Assembly (NCBI GenBank): GCA_038318565.1
Contig: JBBQCI010000018.1
Coordinates: forward strand, 1-49,550
Length of the DNA: 49,550 bases
Direction of reading: 5' to 3'
Source of the DNA: UBA11346 sp038318565
Lineage (GTDB): Bacteria > Planctomycetota > UBA11346
Under the pieces are notes generated by a model. That model was not told the DNA's origin. It saw nothing but the letters and a program-made list of their open reading frames with translations, and ran no database searches. Position numbers and translations under genes: made by a program. Of the stretch, positions 17,252 through 24,848 are shown one piece after another (the first letter of the stretch is position 1; the number at the start of each line of letters is the position of its first letter).

Positions 17252-17508
17252 ACGACACCCCGCCCGCCGGCACTGGTACCGGCCTGAGCGCCAGCTATTT
17301 CAAATCCCTGGATCTCACCGGCACCCCCCTGGCCACTCGGTGCGACGCCCGTCTCCTCTTCGACTGGAACGACAAACCCCAGCGCATCCCCATCCGGCTT
17401 GAATTAGTCCACAAGCGCGCCTACGGAGCCAACTTCCGCCTGCAGTGGTCATCGCCCAGCCAGTGGGAGGAAGTCGTGCCCACCTCGCGACTCTATCCCG
17501 AAGAATAG
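17242..17508 (+). pseudogene. Detached second PA14-like domain of the preceding beta-helix protein
   Basis: About 88 residues in the +1 frame relative to the preceding gene begin RDDDTPPAGTGTGLSASYF and end FRLQWSSPSQWEEVVPTSRLYPEE. Both ends match the intact PA14-like domain upstream (GTGLHASWW ... LTWSSPSQSEESIPVSQL). The fragment is only about 77 residues from GTGL to the end against ~118 in the intact copy: the middle, including the region around RVWIDGRLIL, is missing at FDW-NDKPQ. So it was cut off by the 7-bp repeat and has also suffered an internal deletion. An ATG inside the repeat could start it, but no function is expected. Confidence 0.7.
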
Positions 17509-17585
17509 AGACATGCTTGCCGGACTTGATCATTCCAACGCCAGCGGCTGACGCTGACATCGCCACCATCCCCTCGAGAAACGAC

Positions 17586-19988
17586 ATGATACGCATCACA
17601 TCCGCCTGTCTGCTCACCCTCGCACTGACCGCCGGTGAGGCCGGTCCCTATCTGGGCCTAACCCCAACCGTGCCGGGCGGAATCGGCGTCGCGACGCTGG
17701 AGGCCGCCAGTGTACCGGCTGAGGCCTACATCGCCGTCGACGCCCAGGGCCACCTGACGCTGGCCGGGCGGCGCGCGCGCTACTGGGGCATTATCGGCGG
17801 CTTCCCCAACCAGACCTCGGACAAGGACCCAGCCGCGCGCAAAGCGCAGGCGGCGCAGCGCTATGCCGACAACGAGGCACTGATCACCCGCTTCCAGGAT
17901 CTCGGCTTCAACCTGCATCGCATGTGGCGCGCCACCACCGACGACTACACGCCGGGCGACGGCAGCACCTCGGATGTGCTCGACCACTACGTGGCCAATG
18001 CCCGGGCCAAGGGCTTCCGCTTCTGGCTAGCGGGGATGAATCCGGGTCCAGGCGATCCCAAGGCTGAGGACGTCGGCATCGTCAACGATCCGGCCACCGC
18101 CGACGCCTGGCTGGCCGCCGTACAGGAGGTCGCCTCAAATGCGAAGATGAAGGGCCTGCTCAACCGCGCCCGCGCCTGGGACCCGCGCCTCGAGGCGCTG
18201 GCGATCCGCAACGCCAGCGCGCTCCTCACCCGCGTCAACCATTATACCGGCCTGCGCTGGTGCGACGATCCGGCCTTTGTCGCCTTCGAACTGAGCAATG
18301 AAGAATGGTTCATGAGGAACATGCTCGGCGGGGTGTGGCAGAAGCTGCCGGCTTTCTTCCGCAACGAGCTGATCGCGCAGTGGAACGCCTGGCTGCTCAA
18401 GCGGCACGGCGGTCAGGAGGGGCTGCGCACGGCCTGGGGAACGCTGCTGCCGGGCGAGAACCTGGCGACAGGCAGCATCGCCTTCGCTCCGATGGCCGGC
18501 CGCAGCAAGGCCGCCCTGGCGATCAACGATGCTAACGCCCAGGCCGTCGCCGCCGTCGCCGGCAGCGCTGACGCCGAGATTGATCCGAAGACCCTGCCGG
18601 AGGCACGGGCGCGCGACGTGCTCGCTTTCCTCATGGATCTGCACGTCGGACATAAGCAGCGCGAGGCGGCGGTGATCAAGGCTCTCGGCCGCGCCACCCG
18701 CGTCGCGCCGCTAGCCTACGACACCGGCATCGGCTACGAGATCCAGTCGGCCTGGCTGCATCAGAATGCCGAGGTGTCGGTGCATGACGCATATGTCAAT
18801 GGGACCTATCCCGCAAAGCCGGAACCGAAGGCGCCCTTCTCCGACCCGCTGCAGGGCATGCAGCAGCACTTGGAATGGGAGCGCATGGTCAACAACCGCG
18901 GCAAGTGGGTGAGCTGGCTAGAGAAGCCGCCCGGCCTCAGCCAGGGCGTGCCCTGGCTGGAACACAACAAGCACCCGGGCAAGCCCTACTTCGCCTACGA
19001 GACGCAAATCCAGCAGCCCGCGAAATATCGCGCCGACTATCCGCTACGCTTGGCCGCGCTGGCGAGCATCCAGGACTGGGACATCGTCTGCTGGCATTAC
19101 TGGGGCGGAGTCGGCGACGTCGGCAGCACAGCGCGGCCCTTCGACCGGAAGATGGACATCACCACCGGTGGCCACCCACAGGGCTACCACTTCACCTTCG
19201 ACGAGGTACAGAGCGCGATGATGCGCGCGGCCGGCACGGCCTGGCGTAGCAGTGCCTGGGCGGCGGCGGCCAAGCCGACCACCTTCATCTACGGCCGTAA
19301 GTCGATGACCGATCCGCTGAGCATGCGCTACGCTGGCAGCTACGGGATCTCAGGCATGGACATGCTGCCGACCACGTACGGGCACGGCGTACGCCTGCTC
19401 ATCGATCCGACGCGCGAAGACGATGCAGTGGTCGGGCCGGTGGTCAAAGCCGCCGACTACACCACGCACAACCCCTACGTACCGACGCCGGAGATCACCT
19501 TCGACCACCAGCAAGGCTTCCTACGCATGGACGCCCCGGCAGCCAAAGTGTGGACCGGCTTCCTTGGCAAGGTCGGTGGCAAGCTGGCCTTCGCCGACGG
19601 CACCGCGCTCGACCGCGTATCCTTCGCCAACCCGGCCGGCATCTACGAGCCGATGACGCCAGCAGAGGGCTACGTCTCCTTCGCCCTGTACAGCACCGAC
19701 GGAGCACCGCTAGCCCAGGCCAAACGCGCCGCGCTGTCGCTGGTCAGCACCAGCTTCAACAGCGGCTTCTCGTTGGGCGTCGACCACCCAGACGGCAAGA
19801 CCAGGCAGGGCGACCTGCCCGTGCTGACTGCGCGCGTCGCCGGTACAGTGACCTGCCCGGCCATCGACGGCATGCGCTGGACTATGCTCGATTGGCACAT
19901 GCAGCCGCTGGCCAGCGGCACGGTCAACGGCGGAAAAATCGACATTCCTTCCGACCAACCGGTGTTCGTGGTCGAGCTGGAGCGTTAA
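17586..19988 (+). CDS. Secreted GH5-like TIM-barrel glycoside hydrolase
   Basis: ATG 17586 gives 800 residues with a signal peptide (MIRITSACLLTLALTAGEA). The frame is open 141 bp further upstream, but that part overlaps the PA14 remnant and is not protein-like. The body resembles clan A (beta/alpha)8 hydrolases of the cellulase/GH5 type: LGFNLHRMWR (~107-115) is a beta-2-like strand, FELSNEEWF carries the Asn238-Glu239 pair expected of the acid/base, and FAYETQ with Glu472 is a plausible nucleophile, followed by DWDIVCWHYWGG. The last ~150 residues are beta-rich. It acts outside the cytoplasm, presumably on oligo- or polysaccharide loosened by the upstream lyase-like proteins. It is the fourth gene of the rightward series (78 bp gap). 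The substrate is unknown, and the catalytic residues are assigned by motif only. Confidence 0.7.
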   Translation: MIRITSACLLTLALTAGEAGPYLGLTPTVPGGIGVATLEAASVPAEAYIAVDAQGHLTLAGRRARYWGIIGGFPNQTSDKDPAARKAQAAQRYADNEALITRFQDLGFNLHRMWRATTDDYTPGDGSTSDVLDHYVANARAKGFRFWLAGMNPGPGDPKAEDVGIVNDPATADAWLAAVQEVASNAKMKGLLNRARAWDPRLEALAIRNASALLTRVNHYTGLRWCDDPAFVAFELSNEEWFMRNMLGGVWQKLPAFFRNELIAQWNAWLLKRHGGQEGLRTAWGTLLPGENLATGSIAFAPMAGRSKAALAINDANAQAVAAVAGSADAEIDPKTLPEARARDVLAFLMDLHVGHKQREAAVIKALGRATRVAPLAYDTGIGYEIQSAWLHQNAEVSVHDAYVNGTYPAKPEPKAPFSDPLQGMQQHLEWERMVNNRGKWVSWLEKPPGLSQGVPWLEHNKHPGKPYFAYETQIQQPAKYRADYPLRLAALASIQDWDIVCWHYWGGVGDVGSTARPFDRKMDITTGGHPQGYHFTFDEVQSAMMRAAGTAWRSSAWAAAAKPTTFIYGRKSMTDPLSMRYAGSYGISGMDMLPTTYGHGVRLLIDPTREDDAVVGPVVKAADYTTHNPYVPTPEITFDHQQGFLRMDAPAAKVWTGFLGKVGGKLAFADGTALDRVSFANPAGIYEPMTPAEGYVSFALYSTDGAPLAQAKRAALSLVSTSFNSGFSLGVDHPDGKTRQGDLPVLTARVAGTVTCPAIDGMRWTMLDWHMQPLASGTVNGGKIDIPSDQPVFVVELER

Positions 19989-20033
19989 TCGCTGCCGAGA
20001 CTTCACGATTCACTTCACCAGCGAAAGTCACCC

Positions 20034-20511
20034 ATGGCCCGCAATCTGTTCCTCGGTTCTTGCATCCACGTCAACGATGTCGGGCCGCGCCCGATTGACT
20101 ACAAGCTCATGCGCGACGCCGGCATCGGCTGGACCCGCGTCGACCTGCCTTTTCCCTTCGACGGCACTACTGGCAATGAGCACGCCCCTCGGCATCCGCA
20201 AAGGCAACCCCAACGCCCGGGTCGGCGTCAACATGGCGACCGGGCATGTCGCCTCAGCCGACTGCATGTATCGCGCACTCTACCCGTCGAACACGGTGAA
20301 ATGGGATTTCGTCGGGGTCGACGCCTACTACGGCACCTGGGAGCCGGGTGGCCCGGAGAAGTGGCGCGAAACCATCGACCGCATCCACACCCTGTGCGGC
20401 GGCGTTGCAGCGTGCAGCGATCGCGATGAGGGTAGGCCAGCCGTGACGACCGACCACGACAGGTATGACCCACATACGAACCGGAACGACACCGCGGTGC
20501 ATAGACTCTAG
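20034..20511 (+). pseudogene. Degraded TIM-barrel glycosidase
   Basis: The frame starting at ATG 20034 encodes a sensible N terminus (MARNLFLGSCIHVNDVG ... DAGIGWTRVDLPFPFDG) and then turns into Arg/His/Pro-rich nonsense. In another frame, from about 20180, sensible sequence resumes: GIRKGNPNARVGVNMATGHV, then VKWDFVGVDAYYGTWEPGGPEKW. It is lost again after ~20400. The two halves fit the start and the DAYYG strand of one clan-A glycosidase, joined after loss of the sequence between them. Neither the acid/base nor the nucleophile region is complete. It ends the polysaccharide operon and shows, with the PA14 remnant, that this locus is eroding. Confidence 0.75.
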
Positions 20512-20536
20512 ACGCTGCACTCAGGTTATCTGACGG

Positions 20537-20968
20537 CTACCGGGGCAGGAATCGCTGGATAATGGGCGCGTGTGTGCCATGTCGCAGCCAGCACCACGTC
20601 TCGACGGCGCAGAGCGCGAGGACGAATCCCAGCAGATGCCAGATGACGAATCGCACCAGCACGTTGCCTGCGGCAGGTTTCTTCCGTGGAACCTGCGCAG
20701 GGGCCGCAGCCCAATGCCTGGCGGCGTTCTCTAACGCACGGGCGGCGACAGGATGCTGACTGCGAAGGACTACCTTCAGTGGACGGAAACGCGCCGTGAA
20801 GGCCCCCTGCTCCAGAGACTGCGCCGTGAGATCGACCAGCAGATCCGAACCGCCAAGGGACACCTCGACGACTCGACCGCCGCGTAATGCAGTTTCAACC
20901 TCGGCCTGATTCCTGGCCCGTCGCCAGCCATTTGGCGCGTCCTCTCGATCATCAACCCAGAGTTTCAC
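20537..20968 (-). CDS. Small protein with degenerate cyclic-phosphate-processing receiver-like domain and C-terminal TM helix
   Basis: The product is 143 residues. The N terminus MKLWVDDREDAPNGW, followed by a variable helix and VVEVSLGG, matches the short receiver-like cREC family, whose members typically read LWLDDxRxxPxGW ... SLDHDLG. The first acidic pair is kept, but the SLDxDLG site reads SLGGSDLL, so the second acidic cluster is changed. Residues ~103-125 form a hydrophobic membrane helix, unusual for this family. It overlaps the HAD phosphatase gene by four bases (ATGA) and is the last gene of a dnaB-HAD-this operon. The function is unknown; the family assignment rests on the first 50 residues. 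Confidence 0.55.
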   Translation of the reverse strand: MKLWVDDREDAPNGWRRARNQAEVETALRGGRVVEVSLGGSDLLVDLTAQSLEQGAFTARFRPLKVVLRSQHPVAARALENAARHWAAAPAQVPRKKPAAGNVLVRFVIWHLLGFVLALCAVETWCWLRHGTHAPIIQRFLPR

Positions 20969-21633
20969 GCCAGCATCCTGGCCAACTCCGCAGCATCGGC
21001 CACCAGCGCGATAGGATGGTGCGACAACAATTCATCGTGCCGGCCATAGCCCCAGCTAACAGCGATGAATCCGATCCCGTTGCTGTGGGCGGCATCACCG
21101 TCAACCGGCATGTCACCGATCATGATGGCACTGGAACGCAGTTCGGCTGGCAGCATCGACAATCCCCGTCCAACCAAGGCTCGTTTGTCCGGACCGTCTC
21201 CGGGCTCACTGCCACTCGCGCCAATGAACAGTTCATTCCAGCCATGCACGTCCAAGGCCTTCTGCGCCGAAGTCGTGTCTTTGGCCGAGGCCAGCAACAA
21301 CGTGTGACCGTTGCGATGCAGGTCTGCCAGTAAGTCATCAATGCCGGGGAAGGTCGGAGCAGGCACCTGATCGGCCGTTGCCACCCAGGCACGGTAGCCG
21401 TCGATCGCCCGTCCGTGCTGGTCAACCCGTACACCCAGTCGATCCCAGACATGCGGCAGCGGTAGACCAATGCAGCCCCGCATCTCGGCATCGGTCGGTA
21501 CCGGCAGGCTGAGGGCGACCAGAGCGGCGCGCAGTCCAGAGCAGATGCGCGGAGCGGAATCGACCAGGGTTCCATCGAGATCGAACAGGATCGCCCTGGG
21601 GCCGGGAGCGGTCAGCGGCGGCCATGCCATCAT
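20965..21633 (-). CDS. HAD-superfamily phosphatase (phosphoglycolate-phosphatase-like)
   Basis: This 222-residue protein has the full HAD motif set. Motif I is LFDLDGTLVDS with nucleophile Asp and acid/base Asp; a helical cap of the Gph/beta-phosphoglucomutase type (~35-95) follows; motif II is LLLASAKD; motif IV is MIGDMPVDGDAA. Such enzymes hydrolyse small phosphoesters in the cytoplasm using Mg2+. The ATG overlaps the dnaB stop by four bases, and its own stop overlaps the next gene the same way, so the three are translated from one message. The specific substrate cannot be told; phosphoglycolate phosphatase, which clears a DNA-repair by-product, would suit a helicase neighbour but is only an inference. 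Confidence 0.88.
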   Translation of the reverse strand: MMAWPPLTAPGPRAILFDLDGTLVDSAPRICSGLRAALVALSLPVPTDAEMRGCIGLPLPHVWDRLGVRVDQHGRAIDGYRAWVATADQVPAPTFPGIDDLLADLHRNGHTLLLASAKDTTSAQKALDVHGWNELFIGASGSEPGDGPDKRALVGRGLSMLPAELRSSAIMIGDMPVDGDAAHSNGIGFIAVSWGYGRHDELLSHHPIALVADAAELARMLA

Positions 21634-23249
21634 GGCGCCGGCGCCGCTTCGTCGAAGAGGTCCTCGCCGCCAGCCGGCACCTGTTTGAGTCGAGCGCCAC
21701 GACTGGCCTTGGCACCAGCGACCCGACCGGTTCCGCCAACGTCATCGTCTTCGTCAGCTTCGGGAGCAGCCTGCTCGAACGACAATTTGGCCGGGTAGAA
21801 GTGCATCAAGGTGTCGCCGGTCGGGCCGAAGCGGTTCTTAGCCAGCTTGATCTTGATCGTGCGGTAGGCGTCCTCGCCTTCGCGGTCCTCGGTGTCGACC
21901 CGGTGGATGAACATTACCGCGTCGGCATCCTGTTCGATTGAACCGGAACCGCGCAAGTCGGACAACCTTGGCTCGCGCGGAGCCGCGCCCTTTTCCGAAT
22001 CGCGAGACATCTGCGACAGGGCCAGGACCGGCACACTGCATTCGCGAGAGAGGTTCTTCAGCACGCGGCTGATCTCGCTGATCTTGGCGTATTCCTCTTG
22101 CTCGCGCGAGCTGCCTTGCAGCAGCTGCAGGTAGTCGATGACAATCAGCTTCAGCTGGCCGCCGCTTTCGATCTGCCGACGTTTGACCACCGCTCGCAGC
22201 TGCAGCACCGTCAGGTCGGCAACATCCATCATCTCCATCGGCCACTGTTTGACGATTTTGATAGTCTCTTCCAACCGACCGAACATGTCCTCGGGCAGGG
22301 TGCCCATGTCGAGGTCTTTGAACGGCAGTTTGCCGTAGGCGGCGATCAGCTTCTTCACCAGATCTCGTCGATCGACTTCCAGCGAGAAGAACAGGACGCG
22401 CTGGGCGGTCTCGGGCGAGGACACGACACCTTGGACAATGCGCAAAGCCAACGAAGTCTTGCCCACACCGGGGCGCGCCGCCAAGATGTACAGACCGCCC
22501 GGACGTAGCGACATTAGCTTGTCGTCGATGTCGGCCATGCCGGTCCGTACGCCGGAATCTGGCTCGTTCATGCGCTGATGGATGGCCACCATGGTTTCGT
22601 CGGCGACCGTCGACATGTCGTGGACGGCGGAGGTGTTGTCGAGTCGACCGAGGTCGAGGATGATCTTGCCTGCGTCAGTGACCAATTCCGAAAAACCTGC
22701 CGGAGTGACATGGGTCTGGTCTACAATCGCGCTAAGCCGTCCGATCAAGCGGCGCTTGAGATAGTAGTCGCGCAGCAGCTGGCTGTTGCGCTCCAAGGCA
22801 TTGAAGGATCCGGGAGCGTCGGCCAGTGCATAGACGGCCTGGGATCCGCCCAGGGCCGCCAAGGCGCTTTCACCCTCCACCGTGGTGTGATCCTTATCCT
22901 CCCAGGCCCACAGACGGCGCAGCTTGTCCTTCCCCGCCCGATCCAATTCATCTGCCTCGGCCATCAGCTGGGCCTGGCGCAGGCGGTCTAATGCAGCATC
23001 GAAGCGCAGTCGCGAGAGTAATTCGGCGACCGCTGGCGCGTCCGGGAGGTGTCCAGCGTCATCGAGTTCAAGGCAGGCGAGCCACACCAAGCGATGGTCG
23101 CGGCTCCAGAACATCAATGGATGTGGCACATGCGGCCGGATCTTCTGGATCGCCACTGCCTGCGAACCCGCCAGCACCACTGCCAGAACAGAGCGCTCGA
23201 GATCAGCGTTGTGCGGTGGCTCACGGGTCGGCTGGCGCGGTTCGGGCAT
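21630..23249 (-). CDS. dnaB: Replicative DNA helicase DnaB
   Basis: The protein has 539 residues; DnaB is usually ~450-470. The N-terminal primase-interaction domain is recognisable (NADLERSVLAVVL, FWSRDHRLVWLACLEL). The RecA-type motor has Walker A ARPGVGKT (258-265), Walker B LIVIDYLQLL and C-terminal motifs GSGSIEQDADAVMFIHR and KLAKNRFGPTG. DnaB is the hexameric 5'-3' helicase at the fork. Two parts look added: a charged segment of ~60 residues at about 80-140 inside the N domain (RQAQLMAEADELDRAGKDKL and onward) and a ~40-residue Gly/Ala/Asp-rich tail after SFEQ. The gene is followed by the HAD and receiver-like genes with ATGA overlaps. The 92 bp before it, toward 23342, hold nothing notable. 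Confidence 0.93.
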   Translation of the reverse strand: MPEPRQPTREPPHNADLERSVLAVVLAGSQAVAIQKIRPHVPHPLMFWSRDHRLVWLACLELDDAGHLPDAPAVAELLSRLRFDAALDRLRQAQLMAEADELDRAGKDKLRRLWAWEDKDHTTVEGESALAALGGSQAVYALADAPGSFNALERNSQLLRDYYLKRRLIGRLSAIVDQTHVTPAGFSELVTDAGKIILDLGRLDNTSAVHDMSTVADETMVAIHQRMNEPDSGVRTGMADIDDKLMSLRPGGLYILAARPGVGKTSLALRIVQGVVSSPETAQRVLFFSLEVDRRDLVKKLIAAYGKLPFKDLDMGTLPEDMFGRLEETIKIVKQWPMEMMDVADLTVLQLRAVVKRRQIESGGQLKLIVIDYLQLLQGSSREQEEYAKISEISRVLKNLSRECSVPVLALSQMSRDSEKGAAPREPRLSDLRGSGSIEQDADAVMFIHRVDTEDREGEDAYRTIKIKLAKNRFGPTGDTLMHFYPAKLSFEQAAPEADEDDDVGGTGRVAGAKASRGARLKQVPAGGEDLFDEAAPAP

Positions 23250-23341
23250 GGTGGGATGATACGTTCAGCGTCTGGTGGCCAGCAGATATCGGCCAACCGC
23301 CATCCACCGGTTTTCCACATTTCCCTGCCGAGCTTAGACCG

Positions 23342-23995
23342 TCACTCGGGCAGCTTGGCCGTACTCACCGCTACCGAGGCCGTGACCGTGGCGCCGGCAT
23401 GATGTCCGTCGATCCAGAACGACACAGCCAGTTCATCGCCTTTGGCTAGGCGAACGACACGGCTCTCGCCTCGACGGGCATCCGGACTACCCGCTATGTC
23501 GCTACCGACGGCCTCGACGGTCTTGGCCACTCGATCGATGCGGAAATACCGGACCATGACGACACCGTTCCCTTCCCAACCTTTATAGGCGGTTTCCTGC
23601 ACCAGCTTGTAGCCACCATCGCGCGGCGCGATAAAGACCACGGCGGGCACCTTGGCCCACTCCATATTCGTCGCCAAACTGTAGACGCCCATGATCAGGC
23701 GGCTTTTCTCGACGCGAATATGTGGGTTTCCGCCCTGCGATCCTGGCTCGTTGAACCACACCAGATTCCGCTGGCTCTCGGCGCAACCCATAGGCTTCCA
23801 GTTGGCCAGATCCTCGGGCTTGTCCGGATAAATCTGATCGGCACGCCACCGCGGCCCGGCGTTGTCGACCAACGGGTTGTTCTCCTGGCTGCCCGCTTTC
23901 TTCCCAGCCCACGTACGTGGAATGGACCACGATTCGCCAGATATCAGTAAGGCGGCCAAGGCAACGAGGACGATAATACGCATGTCCGTAAGCAT
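23342..23995 (-). CDS. Secreted protein of unknown function
   Basis: The product is 217 residues. A signal peptide is clear (MRIIVLVALAALLISGESW); a second ATG four codons in (23983) gives the same signal. The mature part is Trp-rich near its start (SWSIPRTWAGKK, WRADQIYP, ANWKP) and beta-strand rich. It contains no motif or cysteine pattern I recognise; a lone Cys occurs in MGCAESQ. It starts 29 bp after the stop of the FliG-C-like T6SS gene on the same strand, so it may be the last gene of that message, although nothing in it resembles a Tss protein. It lacks the lipobox that TssJ would have. Confidence 0.65.
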   Translation of the reverse strand: MLTDMRIIVLVALAALLISGESWSIPRTWAGKKAGSQENNPLVDNAGPRWRADQIYPDKPEDLANWKPMGCAESQRNLVWFNEPGSQGGNPHIRVEKSRLIMGVYSLATNMEWAKVPAVVFIAPRDGGYKLVQETAYKGWEGNGVVMVRYFRIDRVAKTVEAVGSDIAGSPDARRGESRVVRLAKGDELAVSFWIDGHHAGATVTASVAVSTAKLPE

Positions 23996-24024
23996 ATTCG
24001 CCCTGGCATCCTAGGCCAGCGTGA

Positions 24025-24846
24025 TCAGCCGGGCGTGGCCGCTGAGCGACGGAAGCTGTCCGGACCATCTCCGAAGCGAATGGCCAGCAATGCCTTGCGC
24101 ATCAACGCGACTCGGCGGGCCTGGTCATCCAACCAGCGCTCACCGGCGATCCTGGCGATTTCACCGACGGCGTGGCCGTCGGCCCCGGCGACAATCGCCC
24201 GAAGTCCATCTGCAAGTACGGGATGATCGACAGCTTCGGCCAGTTCAGCGAGCTGACGGGCATCTCGACCAGCAGCCAAGGCAACCAGGGCGGCCAGCGT
24301 TTCGGTAACATCATCTGGCGCTGCGCCAGTTGGCACCGCGCCGACTGGCTCCACCGGCCTGACCGGACCTACCGCGGGCGCAGCCTGCGTCATTGGCGTG
24401 GAGAAGGACGTGGCGACTTCGATGGGGCGACGAGGTGGCGGTGGAGTGATTGGTCCAGCTATTGGACCGGCCCCCTGGGCGCGACCGATTAGGCCGAGGG
24501 CCTGCCCAGCCGCAGCCGCATGCGCCTGGGGCGTGCACGATTCGATCGCATCGGACTGGGCGGCCAGCCAGGCCTGGCTCTCGGCGTCAAGCAATCCAAC
24601 CAGGCGCTGGGCGACGGGAACACTGGCCCTCGCCAGAAGCGGCACCATGGCCTCGGCCGGCAATAGCCGGATCAATCGACGGAGGATGCCATCGTCCAGC
24701 GACAACAGCACATCAAGCGATGGAGCCTCGGCCTCGCTGCGTTGGACGCTGCGAGCACCAACCGCCCGGGCCACCACATCGCCGAACGAGCCAGCAGCCT
24801 TCTGCTGACCCCCTGCATCGGCCAGCATGTCGTCGAGCACGCCCAC
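24025..24846 (-). CDS. T6SS-linked protein with FliG-C-like segment, unknown function
   Basis: The 273-residue cytoplasmic protein starts two bases after the clpV stop, so it belongs to the T6SS operon. Residues ~43-102 (LLSLDDGILRRLIRLLP ... LLARASVPVAQRLVGLLDAE) have the spacing and residues of the FliG C-terminal armadillo-type motor domain: a Leu-Asp-Asp start, an Ile/Leu-rich first helix and a second helix with Ala-Ser followed by a subunit-end helix. A Pro-rich linker (~128-170, with PPPPRRP) and a helical region (~180-265) follow. No standard Tss family fits. It may act as an adaptor at the baseplate or for ClpV. The FliG resemblance is by eye only and needs a profile search. Confidence 0.6.
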   Translation of the reverse strand: MGVLDDMLADAGGQQKAAGSFGDVVARAVGARSVQRSEAEAPSLDVLLSLDDGILRRLIRLLPAEAMVPLLARASVPVAQRLVGLLDAESQAWLAAQSDAIESCTPQAHAAAAGQALGLIGRAQGAGPIAGPITPPPPRRPIEVATSFSTPMTQAAPAVGPVRPVEPVGAVPTGAAPDDVTETLAALVALAAGRDARQLAELAEAVDHPVLADGLRAIVAGADGHAVGEIARIAGERWLDDQARRVALMRKALLAIRFGDGPDSFRRSAATPG

Positions 24847-24848
24847 GG

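Noticed and set aside
23342..23995. Secreted 217-residue protein as TssJ
   Set aside because: There is no lipobox cysteine and no TssJ-like beta pattern; only its position suggests T6SS.
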